This document shows positions 31,457 to 40,058 of a stretch of DNA of 47,269 nucleotides, one piece after another. The notes beneath the pieces are model-generated. The model was not told the DNA's origin. It searched no databases and saw only the letters and a program-made list of their open reading frames with translations. The translations under genes were made by a program, and so were the position numbers. Source of the stretch: DASPFV01 sp035620975 (GTDB taxonomy: Bacteria; Acidobacteriota; Vicinamibacteria; Vicinamibacterales; 2-12-FULL-66-21); the NCBI GenBank assembly GCA_035620975.1, contig DASPFV010000146.1:1-47269 (forward strand), read 5' to 3'. Within the stretch, counting starts at the first letter, position 1; each line of letters opens with the position of its first letter.

Positions 31457-32227
31457 TCAGCTCGTACGGGCTCGAGCCCGCAACCGCCGTCGCGCGAGGA
31501 GGAGCCCGAGGCCGCTCGACACGAGCAGCACCGCGCCTGGTTCCGGCACGGGATTCGAGGCAAGGGCCTGCACGGTTCCGTTCCCGGTGCCATACAGCGC
31601 GCGGATCGCGCTGATATCGGCGGGGAACAGAAACGCGGTGCCCAATCCGTTGAACCGGCGTTGCGGGAACATCGGGTTCATGATCGCGGGTTCGCCAGTC
31701 TCGTGCGGCAGGCCCAGGGCGTGCCCGATCTCGTGGGTCACCGTTTCCAGGAAGTCCCAGCGGCCATCTGCGATCGTCCACGGAAGACCGGTCTCGAAGT
31801 GGATGTCCCCGTTGAGACCGTTGTCTGTCCCGTCGGGAATGAATCCGTGCGCCAGTTCGTCCATCGGATGATGGCCGAACCGGATCAGCGGATGATCCGC
31901 CGCGGCATACGGCGCATCCGAGGCTGCCGGACCCGAGTCCGGGTGCTCCACGAAGTGGATCGGGGAATACGAGGCCCAGAGCCGGAGCGCCTCCTCGACG
32001 GCGGCCCGTATCTGCGTGGGCGAGAGCTGGAAGAAGCTGCCGTCCAGCAGGTTGGAGTAGCTGTAGGTGATCGTGACCGGGCCTCCGCCCGGGTCGGCCC
32101 GCCACGGAATGCCGATCGGGTCCGCGGAGGCCGTCCCGACTGCTGCGTGACACGCAGCGGCGATCGCAGCAGCAGCGATGAGTCGATGAATCGGCGCCAC
32201 GGGATCACGCGCGCATCGGCGCGCCAT
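31457..32227 (-). CDS. PEP-CTERM-sorted matrixin-type metalloprotease
   Basis: A 256-residue exported protease. Signal peptide HRLIAAAAIAAACHAAVGTASA. The catalytic zinc motif is THEIGHALGLPHE (HExxHxxGxxH, about residues 163-174) followed by a Met-turn-type IMNPMF, which places it in the matrixin/M10 clan. The C-terminus is a complete PEP-CTERM sorting signal: NPVPEPGAVLL, a short hydrophobic helix (VSSGLGLLLA) and a basic tail RRRLRARART. Such proteins are processed by an exosortase and exported with EPS; the exosortase is not in this window. It overlaps the methyltransferase gene by 23 bp and is last in its operon. Confidence 0.93.
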   Translation of the reverse strand: MARRCARDPVAPIHRLIAAAAIAAACHAAVGTASADPIGIPWRADPGGGPVTITYSYSNLLDGSFFQLSPTQIRAAVEEALRLWASYSPIHFVEHPDSGPAASDAPYAAADHPLIRFGHHPMDELAHGFIPDGTDNGLNGDIHFETGLPWTIADGRWDFLETVTHEIGHALGLPHETGEPAIMNPMFPQRRFNGLGTAFLFPADISAIRALYGTGNGTVQALASNPVPEPGAVLLVSSGLGLLLARRRLRARARTS

Positions 32228-33098
32228 GGCGCGCTGCCGGGCGCAACAGCCTGACTATTCTGGCGACGACATCCCCGAGAGATCCGGACATCCACACGTC
32301 GCGCACGTAGTAGGCGGCGTTGCCGGGCGCCGCTCGCTCCACGCGCTCGTAGGCCCGGGGATCCGGCACCGCCGGGAAGAGCGCGTCCCATTCGGGGCGA
32401 CACGCGAAGCCGAGCGATCGCATGCGCGCGGTCACCGGGTCCGAGTGCACGACATGCTGAGGCCGATCCGGATCGCGGCCGAACGGGGCGTACAGAAAGA
32501 AGATACCGCCGGGACGCAGCGCATCGCGGATCTGCCGGACGGCACCGAGCGGCGCCGGCACGTGCTCGAGCACGTCGAAGCAGGTCACGACGTCGTAGCG
32601 GTTGCGCGGCAGAGACTCGTGCTTGAGATCGACGGCACGAACGTCGATCCCGCGGCGCCGGCACCGCCATTTCGCGAACTCGCGCAGCGGGTCCGCGATG
32701 TCCGCGAGCGTGACGCGGAAGCCTGCCAGCCCGAATACGATCGCGTTGCTCCCGATTCCGGAGCCGAAGTCGAGGAACTCGCGCCCGTCGCGCCGGCTGG
32801 CCAGGTCGGCGCAGGCTACCGAGCGCCCGTGGATCGCGTCCGTGGCGTGCCACGCGATCTGCTCGTACAGCTCCGTTCTCGACTCGTTATAGAACCGTGT
32901 CAGCTGCTCGGGACTGGAGGGATCCTTCACGAGGCGATTCCACTCGTCCGGGAACGCCTCGGCCGACTCGTCCACGCGGCGCTGGACTTCGGAGCGCGGC
33001 AGGCCCAGGAACTCCGCCGCCTCCATAGACAGCTCGAGTCGGATGTCACCCGTTCGCGGCGCCTGCGCTTTCCGCCAGCGTTCGAGATTGTCGGTCAC
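32205..33098 (-). CDS. Class I SAM-dependent methyltransferase
   Basis: A 297-residue cytoplasmic enzyme. Its Rossmann motif I is EFLDFGSGIGSNAIVFG (about 105-122); DVVTCFDVLEHVPAP is the motif IV region and LRPGGIFFLYAPFG the post-III strand, as in Ubi/Methyltransf_11 types. An N-terminal helical extension (about 90 residues) precedes the domain. In the EPS setting a sugar or lipid carrier intermediate is a likely acceptor, but this is inference. It is coupled to the flippase (ATGA overlap). Confidence 0.87.
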   Translation of the reverse strand: MTDNLERWRKAQAPRTGDIRLELSMEAAEFLGLPRSEVQRRVDESAEAFPDEWNRLVKDPSSPEQLTRFYNESRTELYEQIAWHATDAIHGRSVACADLASRRDGREFLDFGSGIGSNAIVFGLAGFRVTLADIADPLREFAKWRCRRRGIDVRAVDLKHESLPRNRYDVVTCFDVLEHVPAPLGAVRQIRDALRPGGIFFLYAPFGRDPDRPQHVVHSDPVTARMRSLGFACRPEWDALFPAVPDPRAYERVERAAPGNAAYYVRDVWMSGSLGDVVARIVRLLRPAARHGAPMRA

Positions 33099-34663
33099 AT
33101 GGCCGTCCTTTGCGCGTCATGCCGTCGCAACTCTCGTGCCTCCCATCCGATGCCCGGACGCCGCATCGAGCCCAGATAGCGGGCGCGATCCGTGGCCGGC
33201 AGCCCGAAGCCGACGAACGCCACTACGTAGACGGCCCCGACGACGGCTCCCAGCCCCACGACCGCCAGCAGCGACTGCGGCGATGTTCCCGCGCGCAGGG
33301 CAGCCGCCACGGCCGTGGCCGGCACCGCGGCCAGCGCGGCCGGCCGGGCAACCGTCCTGATGAACTGCCCGAGCGGCACTCCAACGGCCCGGCAGGCGCG
33401 CGGCATCAGGACTGCCGCGTTGAGCAGCACGTAGGGGATGGCGGTGCCGAGCGCCACGCCCAGGAGCCCGAAACGCGAGACCAGCGCCACGCTCAACAGG
33501 GCGTTGCCGGCGAGTTCCAGCAGCGAGAGACCCGCGACGAGGCGATGGCTGCCGGTGGAGAGCAGGATCGTCCCCGCCGGCCCCTGCGCGACCATGAGGA
33601 CCCCGGCGAGCGCCAGCACGCCCAGCGGCGCGATGCTGCTGGCGAATCCCGGGCCCATCCACAGCGTCACGAGGTCGGCGCCGAACGTCACGAGGCAGAT
33701 CGTGACGCCCACGACCAGCCCGAGCGCGATTCGCGTCCCGTCGAGCAGCGTGGCGCGCAGCGCCTCGAGATCCCGTCGTGCATCGAACCGGACAACGAGC
33801 GGGAAAAGAAAACCGCTGAACTGACCGCAGAGCTGCCGCTGGTACTCCGCCAGCCTCACCGCCACGGTGTAGACGGCGATGGCACTCGTGCCCAGGTAGG
33901 CCCCGATGATCAGCGTGTCGAGGCTGGCGCCCAGATGGATGGCGATACTGATGAGGAAGAGGTACAGACTGTAGCTGGTCACCTCGCGGACCTGTGGCCG
34001 GCTGAACCGGCGCACGGAGAGGCGCATCGCCGGGAAGGTCCGGCGGGCGACGATCGCGTACGCGATGTAGCTGGTCAGGCCAATTGTCGTGGTGGCCGCG
34101 ACCAGCGGGATCAGGCCATATCCGGCCTGGAGGACCAGGACGGTCGCGGTGGCCTGCGCCAGTGCCACGACGATGGAGATCGTGCCCGTGACTGCGAAGC
34201 GCTGCCGGGCCGTGTTGACGGCGCCGAAGACGCTCATCGGAAAAGCGACGGCGACGCGCAGGCCCAGGATCAGCAGCACCCACTGGCCGGTTCGGACCTG
34301 CTCCGGGGACAGATTGGGGAAGCGGGGGAGCAGCAGGCCCGTCAGCGGGACGAGGGCGGCGAGCGCGGCGATGCCGATCAGCGCGTACACGACCACGAAG
34401 GTGCTGAGAACGACGTTCATGTCGTCCTCGTCACCCCGTGCGTCGGCCTGCGTCAGCTGCCGGACGAGGCCGTTGCCGTATCCCAGGTCCAGCAGCTGCA
34501 GGTAGGCCGTCATCGACGCGGCGAGCATCCAGAGGCCGTACTCGGCCTTGCCGAGGTGGCCCATGGTGAACGGCATCAGGAAGATGCCGAGCGCGACGTT
34601 GACGAACAGCAGGGCGTACCTGGTCAGCGTCCCCGTCAGCACGTTCCAGGCGGGCCGATCCAT
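33095..34663 (-). CDS. Wzx-type polysaccharide flippase (MVF/MATE-like)
   Basis: A 522-residue membrane protein with about 12-14 hydrophobic segments. The N-terminus NVLTGTLTRYALLFVNVALGIFLMPFTMGHLGKAEYGLWMLA is the typical entry of RfbX/Wzx transporters that flip undecaprenyl-linked repeat units. Start taken at ATG 34663, seven bases after the CBM6-PLD stop, because the longer frame enters that gene. The charged C-terminal tail is cytoplasmic. Its presence argues for a Wzx/Wzy-style assembly; no Wzy polymerase was found in the window. Confidence 0.9.
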   Translation of the reverse strand: MDRPAWNVLTGTLTRYALLFVNVALGIFLMPFTMGHLGKAEYGLWMLAASMTAYLQLLDLGYGNGLVRQLTQADARGDEDDMNVVLSTFVVVYALIGIAALAALVPLTGLLLPRFPNLSPEQVRTGQWVLLILGLRVAVAFPMSVFGAVNTARQRFAVTGTISIVVALAQATATVLVLQAGYGLIPLVAATTTIGLTSYIAYAIVARRTFPAMRLSVRRFSRPQVREVTSYSLYLFLISIAIHLGASLDTLIIGAYLGTSAIAVYTVAVRLAEYQRQLCGQFSGFLFPLVVRFDARRDLEALRATLLDGTRIALGLVVGVTICLVTFGADLVTLWMGPGFASSIAPLGVLALAGVLMVAQGPAGTILLSTGSHRLVAGLSLLELAGNALLSVALVSRFGLLGVALGTAIPYVLLNAAVLMPRACRAVGVPLGQFIRTVARPAALAAVPATAVAAALRAGTSPQSLLAVVGLGAVVGAVYVVAFVGFGLPATDRARYLGSMRRPGIGWEARELRRHDAQRTAM

Positions 34664-34670
34664 CCGGCCC

Positions 34671-37600
34671 TCAGGCCGACGGGACGAGCACGAGGCCGGT
34701 GGGCGTGGCCGGGAGCACACCGGTCCCTCCCGAGACCGTCGACTCGGGCGCGACGCTGATGTAGTTGATGTTGCCCACCCCGCCGCTCGTGTTGGGGCTG
34801 TCGATCACCAGCTTCAGCACCTGAACGCCTGCCTCGAGATCGACCCCCGTCTTCGTGAGCGTCGTCCAGTTCTGCGTGCCGCCGGTCGTCGGGAACGTGA
34901 GGGGCCCCGTCACGTTGACGCCGTCGGCCTGGATGTGGAAGCGTGCGCCGCCGAGCGAGGACGCCAGCCGAACCTGGATCATGTGCACGCCCGCCGCCGC
35001 GACGTCGACGGTGTAGTGGAGCCACTCGCCGGGCTTCAGCCAGCCGATGTTGTAGCCGCCGCCCGTGTCGCTCGTCGCTTCGATGTCCACGTCCGTCGAT
35101 CGGTACGCCCCTCCGGCGTTGCCGGCCGTGGTGTCCACGTAGGCCACGTCGCGGCCGCCTTCGTCGAAGTGCTCCGCCTGCACCACTCCCGGCAGCGCCG
35201 CCGGCGTGCCGCCGAACGGCGTCGACGACGCGGAGCTGCTCGAGCCGGCGACCGCGCGGATGTAGTTGATGTTGCCGACGCCGCCACTCGAGTTCGCGCT
35301 GTCGACGACGAATTTCCAGACCTGTGTTCCCGCGGTCAGGCTGACTCCGGTTTTCGCGATGGTCGCCCACGACTGGGTCCCGCCCGACGTCGGGAACATC
35401 ATCGGCCCCGTGACGTCGGTGCCGTTGACCTCGACGTGGAATTTCGCACCTCCAGACGAAGAGGCGACGCGGAACTCGAGCGTGTAGACCCCCGTCGTGG
35501 TCACGTTGACGGTGTACTTCAGCCATTCGCCCGGTTTCATCCATCCGATGTTGTATCCGGGGCCCCCGTCGCTCGTGGCCTGGATGTCGACGTCCGTCGA
35601 ACGGTACGCTCCGCCGGAGTTCCCGGTCGTGGTGTCCGAGTACGCCACGTTCCGCCCGCCTTCGTCGAAGTTCTCCGACTGCACGACGCCCGGTAGCGCG
35701 GCTGCCGTACCGCCGAACGGCGTAGAACCCGTCGGTGGCGGGGGCGTACCCGACCCGGCGACCACCCGGATGTAGTTAACGTTGCCGACCCCGCCGTTCG
35801 CGTTCGTGCTGTCGATCATCAACGTCCAGACCTGCGTGCCCGCCGCGAGCGAGACGCCAGTCTTCTTGATGGTCGTCCACGACTGGCTGCCGCCCGAGGA
35901 CGGGAACTCCATCGGCCCCGTGATGTTCGTGCCGTTGGCCTCGAGGTGGAACCGGGCGCCCCCCTGGGACGAGGCGACGCGGAACTCGAGGTCGTAGACC
36001 CCGGCGGTGCTCACGTTGACCGTGTACTTGAGCCACTCACCTGGCTTCAGCCAGCCGATGTTGTAGCCGCCACCCGTGTCGCTGGTAGTCTGAATGTCGA
36101 CGTCGGTCGATCGGTACGCTCCGCCGGAGTTGCCGGCCGTCGTGTCGAAGTACGCCACGCCGGATCCGCCGTTGTCGAACTGCTCGGCCTGAATCGTCCC
36201 CGGCAGCGCGACGGGTGTGCCGCCGAACGGGCCGGAACCGGTTCCCCCGCCGCCGCTGCTGCCGGCCGTGGTGAACGATCGCGTCGCCGACGAGGCCACG
36301 AGAGTCGGATCGCATCGCGTTGCCGTGGGAAGACACTCGCTGGCAAAGGTCTTGGAGACGACCCGCCAGAAATAGGTGGTGCCCGGCTGCAGCGACGACG
36401 GCGTGAACGAGTAGGTTGCCGGCGGCTCCTCGTTGACCACGGCGTTCACGCGGCCGGCGAACGTCATGCTGCTCGACGACGTCCCGATGTACACGTCGAA
36501 CGCGACCGCCCAGGGCGCGCGGTTCCATTCCAGCCGGGCGGGCGTCGTCACGCCGGTCGCGGTATTGGCCGGCGCAACCAGCGTCGGGGCGTTCGGCGGT
36601 TTCGGATAGAAGGCCCCGAAGTTGACGTTGTCGTTCCACATCGCCTCGATCCGATCCCGGATGGTCTGGTAGAGCTGCGGCTTGGACAGAATCGAGACGA
36701 AGTAGTTGTGGTCGCGCTGCCAGTTCTTCGTGAAGTTCGATGACCCGACGGTCGCGACATTCGAGGTCAGGAGCAGCTTCATGTGCGTCAGGCCCGTGTG
36801 GGCGCGCTGCTTCATCTGGATCCCTGCGGCCCAGAGGCGGTCGGCCATCGAGCCGACCAGCCAGTATTCCGGGAACGCCGAGTTGCGATACTGCGTTGGC
36901 TCGATGATGACTCTCACGGGCACCTTGTCCACGGTGTGCTTCCGGATGAGCGCATCGGTGACGCTGTTGACGGTGAGGCGATACGACACGAGGTAGACGC
37001 CCTGCGTCTCGCGGTTGATCTCCGTGATCATCGCGTTGTTCATCTCCGAGCCCTGGCCCCAGACGAACCCCGGGATGTTCGTCGGGTAGTCGGGTTCGAG
37101 TCGCACCCGCTGGATGTTCATGGCGGTCGGCCAGGTCTGCCCCGTCTCGCGCCTGTACGCCTCCGGCCAGTCCAGGAAGTACGTCGTATCGACCCACATC
37201 TGATCGAACTTCGTCAGGAAGGCGTTCACGATCGGCGAATCGTTCGTGAAGAGCGCCGTTTCGTCCTTGAAGTTGGTCTCGGACACCGGCCTGAGCTCGA
37301 AGGCCGTCCAGTTGGCCGAGCCGAACTCCACCGTGTTCTGGCCGACGAAAATCCCGGCCTTCCAGTGCATCGTCTCGGGAAAGAACGTCGGGAAGTAGCG
37401 GAGCCGGATCGGGACACCGTTGCTGGCGAGGTACTCGAACTCCGCGCGGGTCAACTTACTCGATTCGAAAATCGAGGCCCGGTCCCCGAGGACGCGCACG
37501 GGGACGCCTGCCTGGTGCTTCTGCACCAGCGCGATCGAGATCTCGTGTTCCTCGAGCAGCCATACGGCGATGTCGAGCCGCTTACTCTCGCTCCGGATCT

Positions 37601-37778
37601 TCTGCAGCACGGCTGACCTGGCATCGTCGGTCGCCGGGAAGAAGATCTGCTCCTGGGCGTGAGCACGGTCGGCGAATCCCATCCCGAGCAGCAGGAGCGC
37701 CGCCACGGCGGGAATCCGGCAGCATCGGACGGACCGCCGTCGCTCGGGTGTTTCCGAATTCGAGCAAATCGATTCCAT
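34671..37778 (-). CDS. Secreted protein: PLD domain, Fn3-like linker and three CBM6-like modules
   Basis: A 1035-residue exported protein. ATG 37778 is preferred to an in-frame TTG five codons earlier; neither has a strong ribosome site. Signal CRIPAVAALLLLGMGFADRAHA. The PLD pair follows: HWKAGIFV..FGSANW (His about 137) and HMKLLLTS..VGSSNF (His about 332). Both keep H-x-K and GS-x-N but lack the aspartate of HxKx4D (Val and Ser instead). Residues about 395-505 form an Fn3-like module (APTLVAPANTATGV...FWRVVSKTF). Three CBM6-like modules (about 513-674, 684-846, 853-1013) repeat TPFGGT, AYRSTDVDI, GYNIGW(L/M)KPGEWL. The C-terminus PATPTGLVLVPSA looks like the first strand of a lost Fn3 domain. 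Confidence 0.9.
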   Translation of the reverse strand: MESICSNSETPERRRSVRCCRIPAVAALLLLGMGFADRAHAQEQIFFPATDDARSAVLQKIRSESKRLDIAVWLLEEHEISIALVQKHQAGVPVRVLGDRASIFESSKLTRAEFEYLASNGVPIRLRYFPTFFPETMHWKAGIFVGQNTVEFGSANWTAFELRPVSETNFKDETALFTNDSPIVNAFLTKFDQMWVDTTYFLDWPEAYRRETGQTWPTAMNIQRVRLEPDYPTNIPGFVWGQGSEMNNAMITEINRETQGVYLVSYRLTVNSVTDALIRKHTVDKVPVRVIIEPTQYRNSAFPEYWLVGSMADRLWAAGIQMKQRAHTGLTHMKLLLTSNVATVGSSNFTKNWQRDHNYFVSILSKPQLYQTIRDRIEAMWNDNVNFGAFYPKPPNAPTLVAPANTATGVTTPARLEWNRAPWAVAFDVYIGTSSSSMTFAGRVNAVVNEEPPATYSFTPSSLQPGTTYFWRVVSKTFASECLPTATRCDPTLVASSATRSFTTAGSSGGGGTGSGPFGGTPVALPGTIQAEQFDNGGSGVAYFDTTAGNSGGAYRSTDVDIQTTSDTGGGYNIGWLKPGEWLKYTVNVSTAGVYDLEFRVASSQGGARFHLEANGTNITGPMEFPSSGGSQSWTTIKKTGVSLAAGTQVWTLMIDSTNANGGVGNVNYIRVVAGSGTPPPPTGSTPFGGTAAALPGVVQSENFDEGGRNVAYSDTTTGNSGGAYRSTDVDIQATSDGGPGYNIGWMKPGEWLKYTVNVTTTGVYTLEFRVASSSGGAKFHVEVNGTDVTGPMMFPTSGGTQSWATIAKTGVSLTAGTQVWKFVVDSANSSGGVGNINYIRAVAGSSSSASSTPFGGTPAALPGVVQAEHFDEGGRDVAYVDTTAGNAGGAYRSTDVDIEATSDTGGGYNIGWLKPGEWLHYTVDVAAAGVHMIQVRLASSLGGARFHIQADGVNVTGPLTFPTTGGTQNWTTLTKTGVDLEAGVQVLKLVIDSPNTSGGVGNINYISVAPESTVSGGTGVLPATPTGLVLVPSA

Positions 37779-37857
37779 TGTTGCCCCGTTCAATGTGATA
37801 ACGGCCCCTCAGCAGGTGCCGCGTGCGAACACGTCGGTAGCCGGCTGGGGTCGTTTC

Positions 37858-37873
37858 TGCAAGGCAGGTTCCT
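37858..37873 (-). promoter_or_regulatory. Sigma-54-type promoter candidate
   Basis: On the - strand AGGAAC-CTGCC-TTGCA: complete -12 element, exact spacing, four of six matches at -24. The N5 and TTGC are identical to the strong site at 19403-19418. It lies 80 bp upstream of the CBM6-PLD gene and would drive that gene, the flippase, the methyltransferase and the PEP-CTERM protease. Confidence 0.5.
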
Positions 37874-37928
37874 TTTCTGGGCGGGCGGCGCCTCCCGAGG
37901 GAACCCTGCGGCTGAGTTGTCCAGAGTG

Positions 37929-39023
37929 TCAGACGCGGGCGGGCCCGGTCGCGAGGCGGCCTGCACGCTTGCGGAGATATGCGCGCGAAAAACTGATCAG
38001 CTCTCTCAACGTCCCACGATTCTCGGCGTGGCTCCACGCATTGTAACTGTCGCGGAGGTAACTTGTCAGATACCGCAGGCGGTGATCGTAGAAGAGCGCG
38101 TCACCGCCCGAGCCGAGCGCCCGCAGCCATCGCGTCGCCGCCCACCACACTTCCGCGTAGACGAACGCCGGTGCGCCGAAGATCGTGACGACGTCCGAGG
38201 GTTCGCTCAGCGGACCCATGTCGGCCGGCACGCGCTCGCGCAGGCGCATGCGGGCGCAGTGCCGTCCGTGGCCGCGATGCCAGCGCCGGTGGTATTCCCG
38301 CGTGAGGCGATCGGCCGTGACGTCGGCCGTCACGAGAATTGACGGCACGTAGAGCCCCTGCAGGCCCGCCTTCCACATCCGCAGCTGCATCTCGTGATCC
38401 TCGGTCGATCCGATGCCGTCGCGGATCCTGCCGTACGCCGGATTGAACAGCCCCAGCATGTCGAAGACTCGGCGTCGGAACGCGAGGCTGGCACCGACCA
38501 GACAGACGGCCCGCTGGCGACTGGACCTCACGGGCTCCGATCCGTAGTCCTGGAGCGCCAGCGGCGACCAGTGTGCCGTGGTCAGCCACGCCGGCGGCGG
38601 CGCCAGCCAGCGGGGGAGGACGCGGCCGCCCACATAGTCGATGTCGGGGTACCGGTCGAAGGCCCGCGCGATTTCCAGAACCCAGTCCGGCGCCACCCTG
38701 ACATCGTCGTCGGTGAACGCGACGATCGAGCCCCGTGCCAGGCCGATACCGGTGTTCCTGCCGTGCGAAAGACCCTGCCGCGCCTCGAACGCGTAGCGGA
38801 GACGGCCGCCGGCCTCCCGCGCGATGCGCTGCACGATGGCGGCGGTGTCGTCCGTCGAGTTGTTGTCGACCACGACGATTTCGTACGGCACGTCGCCCGT
38901 CTGGCTGAGGATCGCCCGCAGGGCGGGCTCGATCCGGTCGGCGCGGTTGTACGTGCTGACGACGACGGATACGGCGCAGGGCGTGGAACGGGCGTTCTCC
39001 GGCATCCGCCCGCAGCTCCTCAT
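37929..39023 (-). CDS. GT2 family glycosyltransferase
   Basis: A 364-residue GT-A enzyme. SVVVSTYNRADRIEPALRAIL and EIVVVDNNSTDDTA open the domain; FTDDDVRV (about 110) is the metal-binding DxD region and GSTEDHEMQLRM holds the ED base motif. A C-terminal helical part carries W-rich segments. Start ATG 39023 overlaps the stop of the preceding GT2 gene (ATGA); the longer open frame is a shadow of that gene. Related to its neighbour at about family level. Last gene of the operon beginning with the outer-membrane barrel. Probable role: one EPS sugar transfer. Confidence 0.9.
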   Translation of the reverse strand: MRSCGRMPENARSTPCAVSVVVSTYNRADRIEPALRAILSQTGDVPYEIVVVDNNSTDDTAAIVQRIAREAGGRLRYAFEARQGLSHGRNTGIGLARGSIVAFTDDDVRVAPDWVLEIARAFDRYPDIDYVGGRVLPRWLAPPPAWLTTAHWSPLALQDYGSEPVRSSRQRAVCLVGASLAFRRRVFDMLGLFNPAYGRIRDGIGSTEDHEMQLRMWKAGLQGLYVPSILVTADVTADRLTREYHRRWHRGHGRHCARMRLRERVPADMGPLSEPSDVVTIFGAPAFVYAEVWWAATRWLRALGSGGDALFYDHRLRYLTSYLRDSYNAWSHAENRGTLRELISFSRAYLRKRAGRLATGPARV

Positions 39024-40051
39024 CGGGCCGGCTGACCGGCGATCGCCGTGTGCGCCGTTCCGCCGGGGCGGCGGAGCCTGCGGCGGCGCCACGACTCGGC
39101 AAAGAAGCCCATGAACTCGATGGCCTTCAGCTCTTCGATCAGCAGGGCCAGCCCGTCGTTGCGGCCCACCCGGCGCATCCATCGGCCTGCGCAGAGCAGG
39201 AACTCACGGTAGGCGAAGCGGGGAGCGCCCGCGATGTGCGGCACTCGATCGATGTCGAGGTCGAGATAGATGCCGTCAGTCATGCGGGCCAGGGTACGCC
39301 CGTGCCAGTAGAACCACTTCCTGAAATATTTCCGCGTCAGGCGCTCGGCCGGCACGTAGTGCCGCACTATCACTGAAGGCGCGTAAACGCCCGAATAGAG
39401 TCCAGCCTTGAAGAGACGGATGCAGAGCTCACGGTCCTCGCCGGCAATCAGGCTGTTGTTCACTTTGCCCAGATCGGTGCGCCAGCCGTCGACACGCTCG
39501 ATCGCGGCCCGGCGCACCGCAAGGTTGGCGCCGATTGGCAGCCGTCGCTTCTGAAAGGACTGGGCGTCGTAGCGGATGCGCTCCTCGCCGTAATCGACGA
39601 GGGCCAGCGGACCCCAGATGTCCCGCGCCGGGGACGTGAGCAGCTCCGGCGGCGGCGCGATGCCCCACCGCGGCATCACCTTGCCGAACACGAACACGAC
39701 GTCCTCGTCGCGGAACTCGGCAGCGAGGCGGACCAGCCAGTCCCTCGCTGGAATCACGTCGTCGTCGGTGAGCGCGATGATGCCTCCCCTGGCCGCGCGC
39801 AGCCCGGTGTTCAGGGCGAAGCTCTTGCCTTGAGCACGCTCGAACGCGTAGCGCACGGTCCAGGGCCCCCTCGCTTCCGCGCGTCGCACTACCTCGGCGG
39901 TCTCGTCATCGGAGTTGTTGTCTACGACGACGATTTCGACGTCGCAGCCCCGTGGACGCTCGGCGTCGGCGAGCGCGGCGAGCGTCTCTGCGAGGAGTGG
40001 CGCACGGTTGTAGGTGCAGATCAGAACGCTCAGGCGCTGCAGGCCGGCCAT
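39020..40051 (-). CDS. GT2 family glycosyltransferase
   Basis: A 343-residue GT-A enzyme. Motifs: LSVLICTYNRAPLLAETLAAL, EIVVVDNNSDDETAEVV, LTDDDVIPARDWL (DxD) and AGEDRELCIRLF (ED base). Start ATG 40051 lies eight bases downstream of the glycerophosphotransferase-like gene; the open frame continues upstream inside it. Ordinary length. It shares APPP.LLT.. and DYG(E/S)E segments with the 37929 gene, so the pair comes from a duplication. Confidence 0.9.
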   Translation of the reverse strand: MAGLQRLSVLICTYNRAPLLAETLAALADAERPRGCDVEIVVVDNNSDDETAEVVRRAEARGPWTVRYAFERAQGKSFALNTGLRAARGGIIALTDDDVIPARDWLVRLAAEFRDEDVVFVFGKVMPRWGIAPPPELLTSPARDIWGPLALVDYGEERIRYDAQSFQKRRLPIGANLAVRRAAIERVDGWRTDLGKVNNSLIAGEDRELCIRLFKAGLYSGVYAPSVIVRHYVPAERLTRKYFRKWFYWHGRTLARMTDGIYLDLDIDRVPHIAGAPRFAYREFLLCAGRWMRRVGRNDGLALLIEELKAIEFMGFFAESWRRRRLRRPGGTAHTAIAGQPAR

Positions 40052-40058
40052 GGCTGAC

